From the NCBI RefSeq assembly GCF_030272615.1, contig NC_081409.1, forward strand, positions 527,800,291-527,864,290: a stretch of DNA of 64,000 nucleotides, given 5' to 3'. Made by a program: the position numbers and the translations under genes. Positions within the stretch are counted from its first letter, which is position 1, and each line of letters starts with the position of its first letter. The notes under the pieces are model-generated. The model saw only the letters and a program-made list of their open reading frames with translations. It had not been told where the DNA came from and ran no database searches. Source of the DNA: Cryptomeria japonica. Taxonomy: Eukaryota; Streptophyta; Pinopsida; Cupressales; Cupressaceae. Shown piece after piece: positions 12,001 through 25,424 of the stretch.

Positions 12001-13367
12001 GGAACACTCATTCGAAAGTGAAGGTTTACAACTCAGTTCAAGCCTTCTAATTTCCATTTTCGCACAACTTAGAAAAATCACTTTTTTGGGTGTCTAAGAG
12101 GTCACATGGGAGTAGAAACTTGCCTAGAATTACCCCTAACCCTTAGGTATACCTTATGGGCTTTAGGAAACCCTATCAAACTACCCTTAGGTGTCCATTT
12201 AACCCTTTTCTAACCCTTCTGAAGTTTATTTTCGGGTCAAACCTATGTTGACCAACCCAAAGATTCTTTACCCAAGGCATTTATGGGATCACATTACCTT
12301 AATTGAAAAAGCTATAGTTAATCAATTCCCTCCAAGAGACAAATTTAAAAATTCAAACATAAATCCACACATGTGTCAAGTGACACAAAGAAAATACCTT
12401 TTACAAATTTATACATGAAATCGTGCCTCTTGTGGATTTTACAAAAATCAGTTAAATAACACTTAACACACATGCATCATTTACTATTACGAATAAAATA
12501 CAACACAAATGGGGTGTTGTCTCTCCAAATAGACAAACCCTGGCTTTACGAACATACACAGGTCTAGGTTTGGTTCTCCGTAATATTTCCATGGTCACAT
12601 GAATATCTTTTCCTGCGCCACTCAAATACACACTAGTAATTTCCAATAACCTTGTATAATATTAAAAACGTGAATTAGAATACACGTCAAACACTTCGCA
12701 TACAATTCAATATATCTCATATCCAATTAAATCCACATAAGCACTTATCACAATTCTCATAATTTTGGTTCACACCTAAAACATACATCTTAATTCTATC
12801 ATCACAATAAAGTCCCGCAGATACAATAATGACATACCTCATCTCCAATTTATCTTATTCTAGAGTCATATAGAGTTCTTTATCATAAAGCATATAAATG
12901 AAGCATCCACATTCATCAATGTTATCAAATCACAAAATCATATACGTTCTACATCCAAACATAGCTGACATACGTTAAATCAAAATTATCAAATCAATGG
13001 ATCTTTTAGGATTTCAAATTCATAACATATCAAAATGTACACCACAAGGTGCAATAACTCTATAACTTGGTTCAATTACCTTTCTCACCAATCTATCTGT
13101 CTAACACAATCCATTCTATTGAATTATAAAGCATTTATTAATAGGTCAAACATGGTCAACTAAGTTAATCAAAGCTTGGTTTGGGGAAGGCCTTACATCC
13201 TCCTCCCCTAGAGTTTGACTTACTCTTGGAAGTCGTATGAGTAGAATTTCAAAGTAGGGACATAACACTTCCCTCCATTTCCATAAGTTATTCAAACTCT
13301 TACCTTGCCTACTAGAAGGATGAAATACCAAAATCAACTTATTATTGTAATTAACTTACTATCTTCA
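9017..13367 (-). repeat. Left LTR of the LARD-like element (3' LTR in element sense)
   Basis: Collinear with 17103-21504 apart from small indels. Unambiguous homology ends at 13349 (TTATTGTA); a gapped match TACTATCTT and a terminal CA suggest an end at about 13367. It includes the hairpin array at 9992-10180 with five units. Short ORFs inside (for example 11627-11944) also occur in the other LTR but match nothing I know. Confidence 0.85.
9992..10180. repeat. GC-rich 40-bp hairpin array, 5 units (left LTR)
   Basis: Units recur at 9997, 10037, 10076, 10116 and 10156. Each contains a near-perfect palindrome of the form CCCACTGTGTG-nnn-CACAGTGG joined by GCGGTGCCGCGGGTG-like bases. Each unit could fold into a stable stem, and the whole array could cruciform. 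The sequence is strikingly GC-rich within an AT-rich LTR. Confidence 0.92.
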
Positions 13368-16300
13368 CAAGGTTAATTTCTTCGTATTTTTTTTATTACA
13401 TTTCCCTTTGATTCTTACATGTTACTTAAGAAAATTGACATCACACTAAGCCACAATGAACCTACGTATTCTACATTCGAGGCACCTCATTAGGGTGTTA
13501 ATATAATATTCGCAAAATCGTCCTAGGTGCATAATTTCTTCCAACTTTCTTAGGTGGCAAGGCAAAAGAAAATTTAGGTTCTTCAATTCCGCCCTTATAT
13601 AGGGTAATTTTCTACCACTAGGGATTAAAATGTTTTTATATTTATAGGCTCCAAGGTTTAAGTTTTATAGGGAGCATCATTCGCCATTTCCAAACATTAA
13701 GGAACACAACAATCCCATTCCAAGGGAGTGATGGAAGTTATTAAAACTTATTTTAGATATCATCCACGCAATCATCTCCATACCCATGCCAAATTTACCA
13801 GTCGACAATCATTACTTTCGCAATTCATTAGGTCTAGGTCACACTATTGTTATAAATTTTCTCTTTCAGATTACTCACAATTAGTTTTACTTAGGAGGGT
13901 ATTCCTTCCTTTATCTTAATTTGGTAAAACACATTCTTTGTTAATTCGTGTGCCTAATTTCACTCCTTGCGGTATTGTCCCTTGACATGCTATCAGTGGT
14001 TCCACGAACATGATAGATATTACACAAATCACATCACTAGGGCTAGTTATATCAACCATCAAAATGACCACTTGACACTTTTCAAAAATACAAGTTACTT
14101 CTGCCAAGTCCAATAAAAAGAAGAAAAATGCCGACAGTTGAAAAATATTAAAACTAGGGACATGGCAAGTGCCATAGCTCAAATAAAAAAAGAAACATAA
14201 ATTTAGTGGTCCTTTCATCATAAATAAAAAAAATAGACAGCAATTACTAGCCCCTAGGTCACGAAATGCTATTCAAAGGAGAATAAAAAAAAATAATGTC
14301 GAATCAAACTCGAGACAAGATGACCATTCTAGCAATGCTATAGGGAGTAACCACAACACATCACTCAAGATCACGTGTCCTGAGAGTGTTAGGAAGTGAT
14401 TATTAGACTCTTAAGGTTCTTAGATTCTTTATAATCCTTTATTGATTTATGAAATAAATTATTATTCACAAGAGATCGCAATCATTTGATAGATCATGTT
14501 TCATTTTAACCTTCACGTGCTTACTATTTCAAGCAACACTTTCTGATATAATCCACTATCTATTTAGGGTTATTAACATCCTTAATTATATTGTAACAGG
14601 TGCTTGCACTAGCTCTACCATTCTCTATCCATTCCCCTTGCACTAATATTTTTGAACACTTAATTATACGCAATCTATGCTTAATTAGAAGTTAAAGCTT
14701 AACAAGCTGATCCAACGAGACCTTAGGTCTCGATAAAACTCCTAGGTGATAGGATTAAGAAAATTACTAACATAACAAATATGATAACTCCTATTCTCAA
14801 GTGGGTCAAATAAATTTAATAAGGGCAATAATAATTTCACTCAAAAGTCTCTTTCATTATAGTTGCGTTTAATAGTACTTAATTAGGTCATCTTCTACTA
14901 AATAGACATTTACATAGTTACTTGGTTCAATATTAGTTATTTTATATATATCCAATTTTCTCCATCCTATTAGTACATCCTTCCTTAATAACTCACTTTA
15001 TTATGGCTTCTATTATTTATCTTAATATGCTAAACCTTGATTCAATGTTACGTGGCAGCTCAAGTATCGACACTTTCAAGTCTTACACACTCGGTTGATA
15101 GTTCGGTACAAAATTGACACTTGTTTACTTAGAACCACTTAGAATTTGTATAATGTAATCATATAATTTTACTAGGGACATCATTTGTTTTCTTAGCACC
15201 TTATGCCAACTCCTTATGTTTTCACCTCTAACATTCACTTGCCTTCATTAGGAAGGAGCTTGTTGCCAAATTACCAACACTTATGGTTAAGAGCCATTTG
15301 GGGTGGAATTATTGTCAAGTAAGATCGATAACGGTTGATAACAATTTTCTATCCACACATTTCAAGACCCATTCCAAGCAACTCAGAGAGTGGACTTATT
15401 CTCTCCTTCCTCACTTATGCAACTATGGAATCGAGGGGGTGTGCACTCGAAAAGTGACCAACACCCATCCTTTTTAATTAAAATTTAGTAAGAGAGGAAA
15501 GTTGTCTCATTCCTTATTTCTTATTTATATTTACTTACTAGCCCATTTCTGGCCTACCACATCCTTTGATCTCTTTTCTCTAAACAACCCATCTTACCAT
15601 CCTAATATCTAGTTACCTAATTATAGTATAACATAAGGATGTCCATTAATTACCCATGTGTCAAAACTCCCATAATTTCAAAGTTCTCCCTTAGCTAACT
15701 ACATAATTCGGCTCCTTATCAACGTTCTCAAAAAAAATAACTTTATACTGCCAATTAATTCTCATTAAAACTTTAGTATTATATTATTGCTATACTATCA
15801 TTTCCTAAGCCATTTCCATCTGCACGTTGCTTCATCCATACTTATTGTTTTCGCATACTTTCAAACTTGAGTGTCGTAATTTGCAAAACTTCTTTGATCG
15901 TGTCTAGTAGTTGAATTGTGTTACATATTGTCTTGTACCTAGCGGCTAACCATGATTGGGTTGCACTTTTCTCCTTAGTTTTCTGAATGGATATTAGTTA
16001 CTCATTCTTAGATTATAAGATCCTAATACTTTTACACTCCTTGCACTTTAATGGGGATTTTTGTACGATTCCCAAATCAACACTACTATCTCTTCCATTA
16101 TTTAATTTCTCCAGGATTATCTTCCCGTAAAGGAACTAGTAGAGGTTTTACTTGCTTGTTTCCCTAATAATATAGCCACAGATGAACTTAGGGTTTATTG
16201 CAAATACATGTCTTTCACTTAAGAAGTTCATGCCTCCTTTCTCCTTATTTAACTCACCTATAGTATTACTAGGGTTTTCTGATCAAGGGAATTTCCATAC

Positions 16301-17085
16301 ATCATTTTAGTTCTTATCTTCAGGGTTATCCGACTCTAGCTCCACTATTTTGCTACAAACATTGTCTAACAAATATTCTTAATAAGAGCTCTAACATGAC
16401 CACATTCTTAAGGTACCTAGTCATTTGGATAGGTTAATGCTTCTTTCGAATATTTGCAGGAGTACCTCTTAACTCTCCTTCCTTGTTGTCTCCAATGGCG
16501 GCCTTGCTCTTTTTAACCACCATAATTTCACATAGCTTAAAATTTTATTTTGATCTGTCTCGATTCTTATTTATCTTGTTTATGGTGCCTTCATCTTAGG
16601 TCTAACTATCTTGCTTGACTTGCCATGTCAAGTACATATCTCGATTGATGGCATCCTGTTAGTTTACCATTTGAGGTATTTTATTGAAGAATTAACTCCT
16701 CATATTGCTTTGATTAGGGAAATCATTATGTTTAGGTTCAAATTGAATGGTAACCTCATATGTACTAAAGAACCAAATTCCGTTAATAACACCAAAATTA
16801 TTTCCTATGAACAAATAGTTGAATATTTCACAGCCTTTGGGGTTTTATTATGCCATAAACCTTATGACTAATAATTTCAAATTTTAGGGCTTTTAGTGCC
16901 CCTTGGAACCCCTTGAATTTCTTTATGTTGATCTATTGATTTGCAAGAATTTTTTATTTTTTATTTTTACTTATGTTTCACTTTGTTACTTTCGCAAGTT
17001 TTCCACCTAGGTGTTATACTTGAAGCCATAGTTTGCTTTCAACTAAGTTATGAATGTAGCCTATGTTCACCAGTGTTTGAACCTA
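13368..17085. other. Interior of the LARD-like element, no recognisable coding
   Basis: About 3.7 kb with stops in every frame. The longest open stretches (minus 13916-14221 and plus 16611-16871) show no retroelement motif: no zinc knuckle, no YxDD, no DDE, no D-S/T-G. Either the interior was non-coding at insertion, as in LARDs, or the coding part has decayed beyond sight. Confidence 0.6.
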
Positions 17086-17099
17086 GGGCTCTGATACCA
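17086..17099 (-). other. Primer binding site, initiator tRNA-Met type
   Basis: The plus strand reads GGGCTCTGATACCA; on the minus strand this is TGGTATCAGAGCCC, complementary to the 3' end of plant initiator tRNA-Met. It is three bases from the LTR end (TG at 17103), as expected for minus-strand cDNA priming. Confidence 0.92.
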
Positions 17100-17102
17100 A
17101 AA

Positions 17103-20100
17103 TGTCATGCCCAAAATTTAGGGCAAGATCGGAATAATTTTTTTTTTTAAATAATACCCTAATAACATTAAATTCGCTAATACGAAATGCACTAGCAAGT
17201 TTTTGTCTTAACTATGTTAGGAGTTGACTTTATCTACTAACTCGAGTAATCAAAATAGGTAGCAATTAGATGCAGAATTTTATTTGATTAGTTTCATCAT
17301 CTCATCGATTTTAATAAATGAACTAATTCAGTCAATTAATTTACGCAGGTAAAATTTAATCTCCAATAGCCAATTGACTTATCCTAAGAACTAATTAAAT
17401 TAGTTCTAACACTTAGTTATATAGAAGTCCATGTTATATTTTAACGATAATTAACATATGAACAACCTAAATTGATTAAAGGGTCAATCATAATTATAAT
17501 GAAAATTCGTTCTATAAAGATTATCTTGTCTAACACCTATATTTAGGTGGACCTATAACAAAGCAATTTATTATAAAATTTCTTCAAGGTTAAACTTCAT
17601 AAGAATTTTAAATTTAAACATTTCAATTTCTACCTTAATTAAAACCATATTTTAAAATAAAACATATATAAATTATATTGCTTAAATAAATATTAAATCT
17701 AAATCTATTTTATCCTCTTATAATGTCCAACTCCATTTATAAATATTACATATATATATAACTACAAATATATATTAATATATATCTGTAGCTATATATT
17801 TTAATACTTGTATTATTTACCTCATATTTCCAAACTCTTCCAGCAACCCTAACCTAAAACAAATACTATATAGTACCTCTTCTTTTATTATTTCTATATT
17901 CTTATCTATTCTATCCCTAGCCCTACCCGGGCTAGGGTTTTGTATTTTATTTTATTTTTCTATGATGAGCAGGGCAGAAAAGGCCCGAACCCTGGAGCGG
18001 CGGCCAAGCATCTAGGCGGGTAGAGGCATTATTTCCAGAAGAGAGGGGGGGGGTGGCGGGTTCTTCTGGTCGGCGCCGCCCACTATGTGACCACACAGTG
18101 GTGGTGTCATAGGCGCTGCTCACTATGTGCCCACACAGTGGCGGTGCCGCGGGCACCGCTCACTACGTGCCCACACAGTGGCGGTGCCACGATGCCGCCC
18201 ACTATGTGTTCACATAGTGGCAGAGCCGAGGGCGCCGCCCACTGTGTGCTCACATAGTGGCGGTGCCATGGGCGCCGCCCACTGTGTGAATACACAGTGG
18301 GGTTCGACCCACAATCGAGACCCCCTTTTTTATATATATATTTTTTTAAAAATAGCTTAAGTCATCTAATTTGAATTTATGCATATATTTTCTTTATTCT
18401 AAGTTACTTGTTATTAGACTCTGAGATGGACTAGTTTCTGTAAATTTTATTTTCTACAAATATTTAACTCATAGATTTAAATAAACTATCCATCAACTAT
18501 AGAAATAGGATATTATTTAAATTAGATAGGCCATTTCACTTTAGATTTACTTTTTGCAACAAGGCAATTAACAGAATAAACTTGAAACAACAACTATTGA
18601 ACTAAGGAATTATTTAAATCAAATAACTATTTACTCTTTTTTTTTTCTTTTTTTTTTCTATTTCTGCAACTAAGTAAATTCCAGAAATCAATAAATTTAA
18701 CAGCAACTTAATAAATCCAAAATGTATCAAATTAAAACTATGGAAATAATTATAAATACCTTTAGATTTTATTTCTGCAATTCTATATGTGATTTTATTT
18801 TCTGCAACTATAATTATCTAGAACCCTTAAACTAAAATCATGCAATTAGGAAAATAATCTGCATTATTTTTATTCAAGCAACATGCATACAATCATTAAA
18901 TTCTTTCTTTATTTCCTGGATTTATTTCACTTGCATAATGGGTAAAATAAATTTAGTTGCTTTCCCACATTATTAATACCTTCAACAATTATTAAATTCA
19001 GAAATGCAACTTTAGAAAACTAATCCAGATTTATTCATTTCATCTTTCGCAATATAACAAATAAACTATTACACTTCTAGGAATTACTTTAAAAGACACT
19101 AAAGTCATTTTACAATATGTCACTCAACTTTTAAAATGAGGACATTTTATAATGGAATAGCAACATATTTCCAAATGGATTCTGCAACAAATAACTCCAT
19201 CGAATTTTCCACTCATCCTAATCCCTTTCTTTCAACAACCTGCAAATGAGATCAAGGATATGACCATGGAGTGCTCACCTCCCAGCCTAGGCTAACTAGT
19301 AGCCACCCCTGAGCTCGGAGAACCAAGCCCTAGATAGGTAACACACATGCAAACACAAAAGACAAGGGAAAACACAATCTCAAACATAATCCCAACCCAG
19401 GCTACACTGCACCACACATTTGTGATGTCTTTTCAAGGGTGGTAGTGGACCAAGTACCCTGAGGAGACTACAAGTATGGTAAAACAAATAGCCACCTCAT
19501 GGCAACAAAATAAATCAAGTATAACATAATCAACCCCTTATTCCTTATGCCCCCCAAGGCATTCATGCCCTATTTCCCTCCTTATGACCCCCAATGCATA
19601 AACAAGCCATGCAGCAAGGGTCACATAAATTCCCTTGTGATCGCTCTCATAACGAGGGTCTCTCACTTGAGGGCTGTCACTTCTACCACCCACAAGATCC
19701 TCCTCTCTCCCAAGAGTAGGAGGTCTTGATTACTCCCAAAAATATATACAATGTATAAACATAAAATACCAAATAAGTATCCAAGAGAACATGCACGGAA
19801 ACTAGTCTTTTACACAACCATTACTTTCAAAACACAATGCAGTAAGAAAATCATTATAAGAAAAATACAACCAACCTTAAACTGCCCAAAGTATGCTAGT
19901 TTTGTTGAGGATGAGAAGCCCAATTCCACGGTTCTTCTCTTTCTACCCTTAGCCAAAATTCTCAAACCAAATTCTATCCTTTTTTCTTTACAAAATTCTT
20001 TTGTCTCCAAAAATGGAGAGTGGGTGATTACCCCCAAAATCTATCTTTCTTGCTTAAGAAGGCACTAGTGTGAGTTCCCTCAAGTTTCTAAATCTGAAAC

Positions 20101-21504
20101 GAAAAGTAAGGTAAGATGGGAAAGGGAAGTCTCATTCGAAAGGGAAGGTTTACAACTGAGTTCAAGCCTTCTAATTTCCATTTTCGCACAACTTAGAAAA
20201 GTCACTTTTTTGGGTGTCTAAAAGGTCACATGGGAGTAGAAACTTGCCTAGAATTATCCCTAACCCTTAGGTATACCTTATGGGCTTTAGGAAACCCTAT
20301 CAAACTACCCTTAGGTGTCCATTTAACCCTTTTCTAACCCTTCTGAAGTTTATTTTCGGGTCAAACCTATGTTGACCAACCCAAAGATCCTTTACCCAAG
20401 GCATTTATGGGATCACATTACCTTGATTGAAAAAGCTATAGTTAATCAATTCCCTCCAAGAGACAAATTTAAAAATTCAAACATAAATCCACACATGTGT
20501 CAAGTGACACAAAGAAAATACTTTTACAAATTTATACATGAAATCGTGTCTCTTGTGGATTTTACAAAAATCAGTTAAATAACACTTAACACACATGCAT
20601 CATTTACTATTACGAATAAAATACAACACAAATGGGGTGTTTTCTCTCCAAATAGACAAACCCTGGCTTTACGAACATACACAGGTCTAGGTTTGGTTCT
20701 CCGTAATATTTTCATGGTCACATGAATATCTTTTCCTGCGCCACTCAAATACACATTAGTAATTTCCAATAACCTCGTATAATATTAAACACATGAATTA
20801 GAATACACATCAAACACTTCGCATACAATTTACATTTGAACAATTCAATATATCTCATATCCAATTAAATCCACATAAGCACTTATCACAATTCTCATAA
20901 TTTTGGTTCACACCTAAAACATACATCTTAATTCTATCATCACAATAAAGTCCTGCAGATCCAATAATGACATAACTCATCTCCAATTTATCCTATTCTA
21001 GAGTCATATAGAGTTCTTTATCATAAAGCATATAAATGAAGCATTCACATTCATCAATGTTATCAAATCACGAAATCATATACGTTCTACATCCAGACAT
21101 AGCTGACATACGTTAAATCAAGATTACCCAATCAATGGATCTTTTAGGATTTCAAATTCATAACATATCAAAATGTACACCACAAGGTGCAATAACTCTA
21201 TAACTTGGTTCAATTACCTTTCTCACCAATCTATCTGTCTAACACAGTCCATTCTATTGAATTATAAAGCATTTATTAATAGGTCAAACATGGTCAACTA
21301 AGTTAATCAAAGCTTGGTTTGGGGAAGGCCTTACATCCTCCTCCCCTAGAGTTTGACTTACTCCTGGAAGTCGCATGAGTAGAATTTCGAAGTAGGGACA
21401 TAACATTTCCCTCCATTTCCATAAGTTACTCAAACTCTTACCTTGCCTACTAGAAGGATGAAATACCAAAATCAACTTATTATTGTATGTATACTATCTT
21501 GTCA
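17103..21504 (-). repeat. Right LTR of the LARD-like element (5' LTR in element sense)
   Basis: Starts TGTCATGCCC next to the primer site and is collinear with 9017-13367. It has one extra hairpin unit and a short extra segment near 19358-19385 (ACAAGGGAAAACAC...). Clear homology ends at 21487, with a gapped match to about 21504. Confidence 0.85.
18074..18300. repeat. GC-rich 40-bp hairpin array, 6 units (right LTR)
   Basis: Palindrome cores begin at 18079, 18119, 18159, 18198, 18238 and 18278. The unit at 18159 (CTCACTACGTG ...) has no counterpart in the left LTR, so the copies differ by one unit gained or lost after insertion. Confidence 0.92.
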
Positions 21505-22699
21505 TGGGACATCTCTTAGCCACTTCTCCTATATTATGATATGTGATCTTTTTAAGGACTGGTCATGATAGAATTCATTATATTAGCTACTTTGTGGTTT
21601 GCAAGATAATGATTATAGAGGGTGTATTGGATAGTATAAATAGCTCTTCTTTCGTGATTGTCCTTTTGGACTATCAAAAACCTAAGGGACATCTTAGTAA
21701 CTGAGTCTATCACTTCTTCATTTATTGCTCCGTGACATTATAAGCATTGGTGGGACTATTCATTAGATTTTGGTATTTGAAACTTGTGCATATATTGATT
21801 ATCTTTACTCCCCTTTCTCTATTTCTGTGACACAAACCATGAGTGTTGTTCTTATTCTCAATATCCCCTTATGATCTTATTGCTTCTATTTGATATTTAT
21901 GGACTGCACTGCACTCTATAGGTCACCATTGTATTTATTATGTATTGGCATGGAGACCTTGCTTTTCAATGTATGATGATTGTGATATGTCCATAGACTT
22001 CTCTTTGTGCTTTCAATGGGATATTATAGTGTAAATGATAAGACTATACGGTCTTCTTGTGTTTGTGCTTTGCTAGTATAATTCTTTTTCTTAAATGATA
22101 TTCTGCATACATGAAGTCTCAATCAACATTCTTATCTTAATGATTCAAAAAAATTTCTAACATTGTAACATTTTATTGTTATATTCTAATGTATGCTCAT
22201 TTTTATTGTCAATGATACCCCTGTTCTTATTGTGCATTATCAACTTTGGTCAGTGACCTAGGCTGTTTGTTTTTAAAAGAATTGTTTGGAGCTTCATTCT
22301 TCTTTTGATTGTGACATCACTGATATGATGTGACTATTCAGAGTGTTATTGTATCTTATGATGCATTATGAGATTGGATGCATAATCATACCTTGATTGA
22401 GATAATTCCTAAGGCTCTTGTCAAGACTCTATCATCTCAAGATATGACTTCCCTTTTGGCAGTCATCTTTGCAAACTTAAAGACTATCCTTCTTGTATCA
22501 TTCAAATCCTTTCTTGTATCATTCAAATCCTTGTACCTTTGTGCTCTATGATTGGGGTATATTGTGTCAAAGGATTGGTATTTCTCAGACTGTTATCTGC
22601 TTAAGAACCATCACTCTTTCATACTTTGATGGTTTCCTTAGCATGACCCCTGCTTCATTAGCCTGTCTATGGATCCTTATGACAGTCATATTGGGATTG
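21505..22699. other. AT-rich stretch without a recognisable gene
   Basis: T-rich plus strand with scattered stops. A 19-bp direct repeat (TCTTGTATCATTCAAATCC) occurs near 22493 and 22512. Nothing else identified; possibly the interior of an old non-coding element. Confidence 0.45.
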
Positions 22700-24699
22700 T
22701 GTAATTCTCGCCAAAATACCCTAGAGAAATAATCCAAAATATACTAACAAATGGAGATGATTTTTTTTAAAAATATCCATACTTCTATGCTATCATTGAT
22801 CACACATTAATTCAACATTAACTATTTAAAAGATCATATAAATCAACATGAACATAACCATAGAACCATATTATACAAGTAGAATTAAATCATCTAAACA
22901 TTAACATATCACCAATTAAACTCTTACAATTATATCTATTCCCTAGGGTGTCTCAATGTCACTACTTGACATATAAACTTTCACAACACAATCCATCTAT
23001 AACATCATATTCTAACTTCCAACTAATCATTTACTTATCATACAACTAGGATAAACAATGACACATATGCATAACCCTTTTACATCATAATTTCCAGGTT
23101 CATTTTATAAACACCAACCAAATTTTCCTATTACTCATACTTTCATTTATCATAAATGCATCTTAGGTCTATTTTACCATTTCATCTAGATCACTCCTAT
23201 TTACTTTAAATGAGACTTATAACAGCAATACTACTTTTTCCCATATAAATTCCATAAGATTACTTATTACAATTCCATTTCATGAATTTAATTGAAACAT
23301 AAATACATATATGCTAGCTCTTCATTTTCACATAGAACTAATAAATTCTTATTACATATGAATAGCCAATACTAAAGGATTGATCAATGAATACTTATCC
23401 TAATCCACTACAACATATTCTATTTCAATTTCATTTACAAATACATGAAGATACATAATAAAAAGATACATAATCTCTTTTACATATACAAATCATCATG
23501 ATACAATGTTTCCTCATTCCAAGTACATATAAATCAGCTCCAAGAGAATATCAATGTAATGAAGAATCCAAGAGTCCAATCCATGCATGTTGGTATCCAA
23601 AAAGAACATCCCAATGGAAGAAGGCATCAAACTGCTCGACCATGTGGAACCAAAAAGGAACCACCCCCCATGCTAGGAGATGACATGGGGTTCCAACTCA
23701 CATTCAAGACCTAGGCTAACACCTAACTACCAAGGGACTCAACATGACATCCACATGACAACATCAAGACTCAAATATCAAATCACAACACACGGCTGAA
23801 ACATTAAACAATAAACTCCCAAAGGCGTAGATAACAACAATGAAGGCATATGTATAATGGACACATGTAGGAAAGAGTGTCATCACATGATATCCTCACA
23901 AATGAAGGGGCCAAGCCTCACCCTGATAGACATGTGGAAAATTATCAACCTTGGAGCCATTTAAGGGAGATAGGTTTACCATTCCAACGGTCTTCCCAAG
24001 CTCATCTCGAGCAACGCTCACAGGAAATGAGGTGGGGCACAAAAACAATTATTATCTTGTTTGGTGAATTCATAGATACCCAAACCCACTAATTAATTAT
24101 TAAGATTATCACTTGCAATTACAAGAAAACTCTTCATGTGGTTCCAACAAGTCTAGACCCCCTCCTAGAGGCCTAATGTTCAAGACCCTGGTCCACACAT
24201 GTAAGATCCCACTCTCCCAACCATGGACCATAATTATAGGGTAAAACAAACATCCAATGAACATAATACAACATCATGAAGGCTTCACATTGATACAAAA
24301 ATAGTCATAACATACTAAGAACAAACTAATCACAAAAGAGTACATAAAGCCATTCACATGATAGGAGCCTTCACCAAATCAATACAAAGAAAAAGACAAT
24401 AATGAATCCCATCCAAGGATGAAACCAAATCCATATAAAATCCTCTATAGTGAAGCAAAACACATCCCACTGGAGTCATATAATCAATTCTTAATAGCGA
24501 GGAATTCTCCCTCTCATCAGAGCAACACATCGCATATGAAACACCTCAACAGTAGCATGAATCTTCTTATCAGAGCTTAAGAAACATCATGAATGATCAA
24601 GATACATCAAGGATAAATCTGTGAATGTCAACATAGTCTGCACATGCCTCTAGAGAAATCACAAAACCCAAAAAGATACTTAAACAAGCTAAAAACTAA

Positions 24700-24994
24700 C
24701 TTTTTAGGACCTCTGGAATAGTCCAATGCTTTTGGTTTGTAGAGTAGAACCCTTGGTATGTAGGGTAGCATTTTTAGTATGTACCATATAATTTTTGGAC
24801 CATTCCATGGAATTCTGGGTACATTTGACAATGTTTTAGGTATATTGGTCATCTTTTTAAGTTTAGGGCTTAGCTTTCTCAGTTGAGGGCTCAGCTCTCT
24901 AGGAGCATTCCCTAATGCCCCTTTTTCATGCCCTAGTGTTCCTAGTCCATTTGATAGCATTCTAGGATGATACTATGGCATTTTTGGAAAGAGA
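24700..24994. repeat. 21-bp minisatellite, about 13 degenerate units
   Basis: Phased 21-bp units can be read from 24722 to 24994 with a core like TAGCATTTTTAGGT followed by TAT/CAT; earlier bases fit loosely. Units are diverged but length is strictly kept. On the minus strand the array stays open for 110 codons (24628-24960) and reads as a heptad series, for example LSNVPRI, LPYIPRV and LLYKPKA, with Pro and Lys/Arg at fixed places. I see no known protein family; the open frame follows from the 21-bp period. Confidence 0.8.
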
Positions 24995-25211
24995 GCCAAA
25001 AATCAAGTAAAATGCACACAAAAGGCTAAGATACTTGCTTAGATCTGCACAAGGAGCCAAACCAGAACTCAAACTTGACTCAGAGGGACTAGAAGGTTCA
25101 AAATTTGATGAGGACATTCAAAAACATAAGTAATATACTCTCTGATAAAATTTATTTAGGAAAAACCTTCTCCCATAGTGCTCAGATTGACATTTAGAGC
25201 ACCTAGTACCA

Positions 25212-25370
25212 TGTTACAAGTGTGGTTGTTGTTGCACCAAAAGATCAACCTGTTAATGCCCGATACAACCACTGGACTTATAGAATACATAGGGGGCAAC
25301 TAAGACATATCACAAACCCGAGCGTTGCATTGCATAACACAAAGAGACCAAGGGAGCACACCTTGCAACA
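25212..25370 (-). repeat. TRIM LTR, left (3' in element sense)
   Basis: 159 bp, TG...CA ends with a short inverted terminal match TGTTACAAG / CTTGCAACA. No 5S rRNA-like segment as in Cassandra TRIMs was recognised. Confidence 0.92.
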
Positions 25371-25424
25371 ATCCCCCCAGTGCAAGCAAGGGGTTTGGAC
25401 CTGTGACCAAGCTCTGATACCACT
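25371..25424 (-). other. TRIM interior: polypurine tract and primer site
   Basis: The 54 bp consist of the polypurine tract (reverse complement of 25371-25378), a short spacer and the primer site (reverse complement of 25411-25422) two bases from the 5' LTR. Almost everything not needed for reverse-transcription priming is absent. Confidence 0.9.

Larger units (their letters stand above)
9017..21504 (-). mobile_element. LARD-like element with LTRs of about 4.4 kb and non-coding interior
   Basis: Two direct repeats, 9017-13367 and 17103-21504, enclose about 3.7 kb. Just left of the right repeat is GGGCTCTGATACCA (17086-17099), the reverse complement of the initiator-tRNA-Met primer site TGGTATCAGAGCCC, so the element reads on the minus strand. 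The right LTR starts TGTCATGCCC on the plus strand; the left one has TTTCATGCCC, a probable TG to TT change. No gag, protease, RT or integrase could be recognised inside. LTR length, interior length and lack of coding fit the class of large retrotransposon derivatives (LARDs), which move using enzymes of other elements. I could not find a target-site duplication. By eye the LTRs look about 95% identical. Confidence 0.85.

Noticed and set aside
17086-17099. tRNA gene fragment
   Set aside because: Only the short 3' complement of initiator tRNA-Met is present, next to an LTR; it is a primer site. The same holds at 25411 and 42022.
9012-21509. Target-site duplication for the LARD-like element
   Set aside because: GATTT (left) does not match TGGGA (right) at the best-supported ends; the right boundary is uncertain by about 17 bp.
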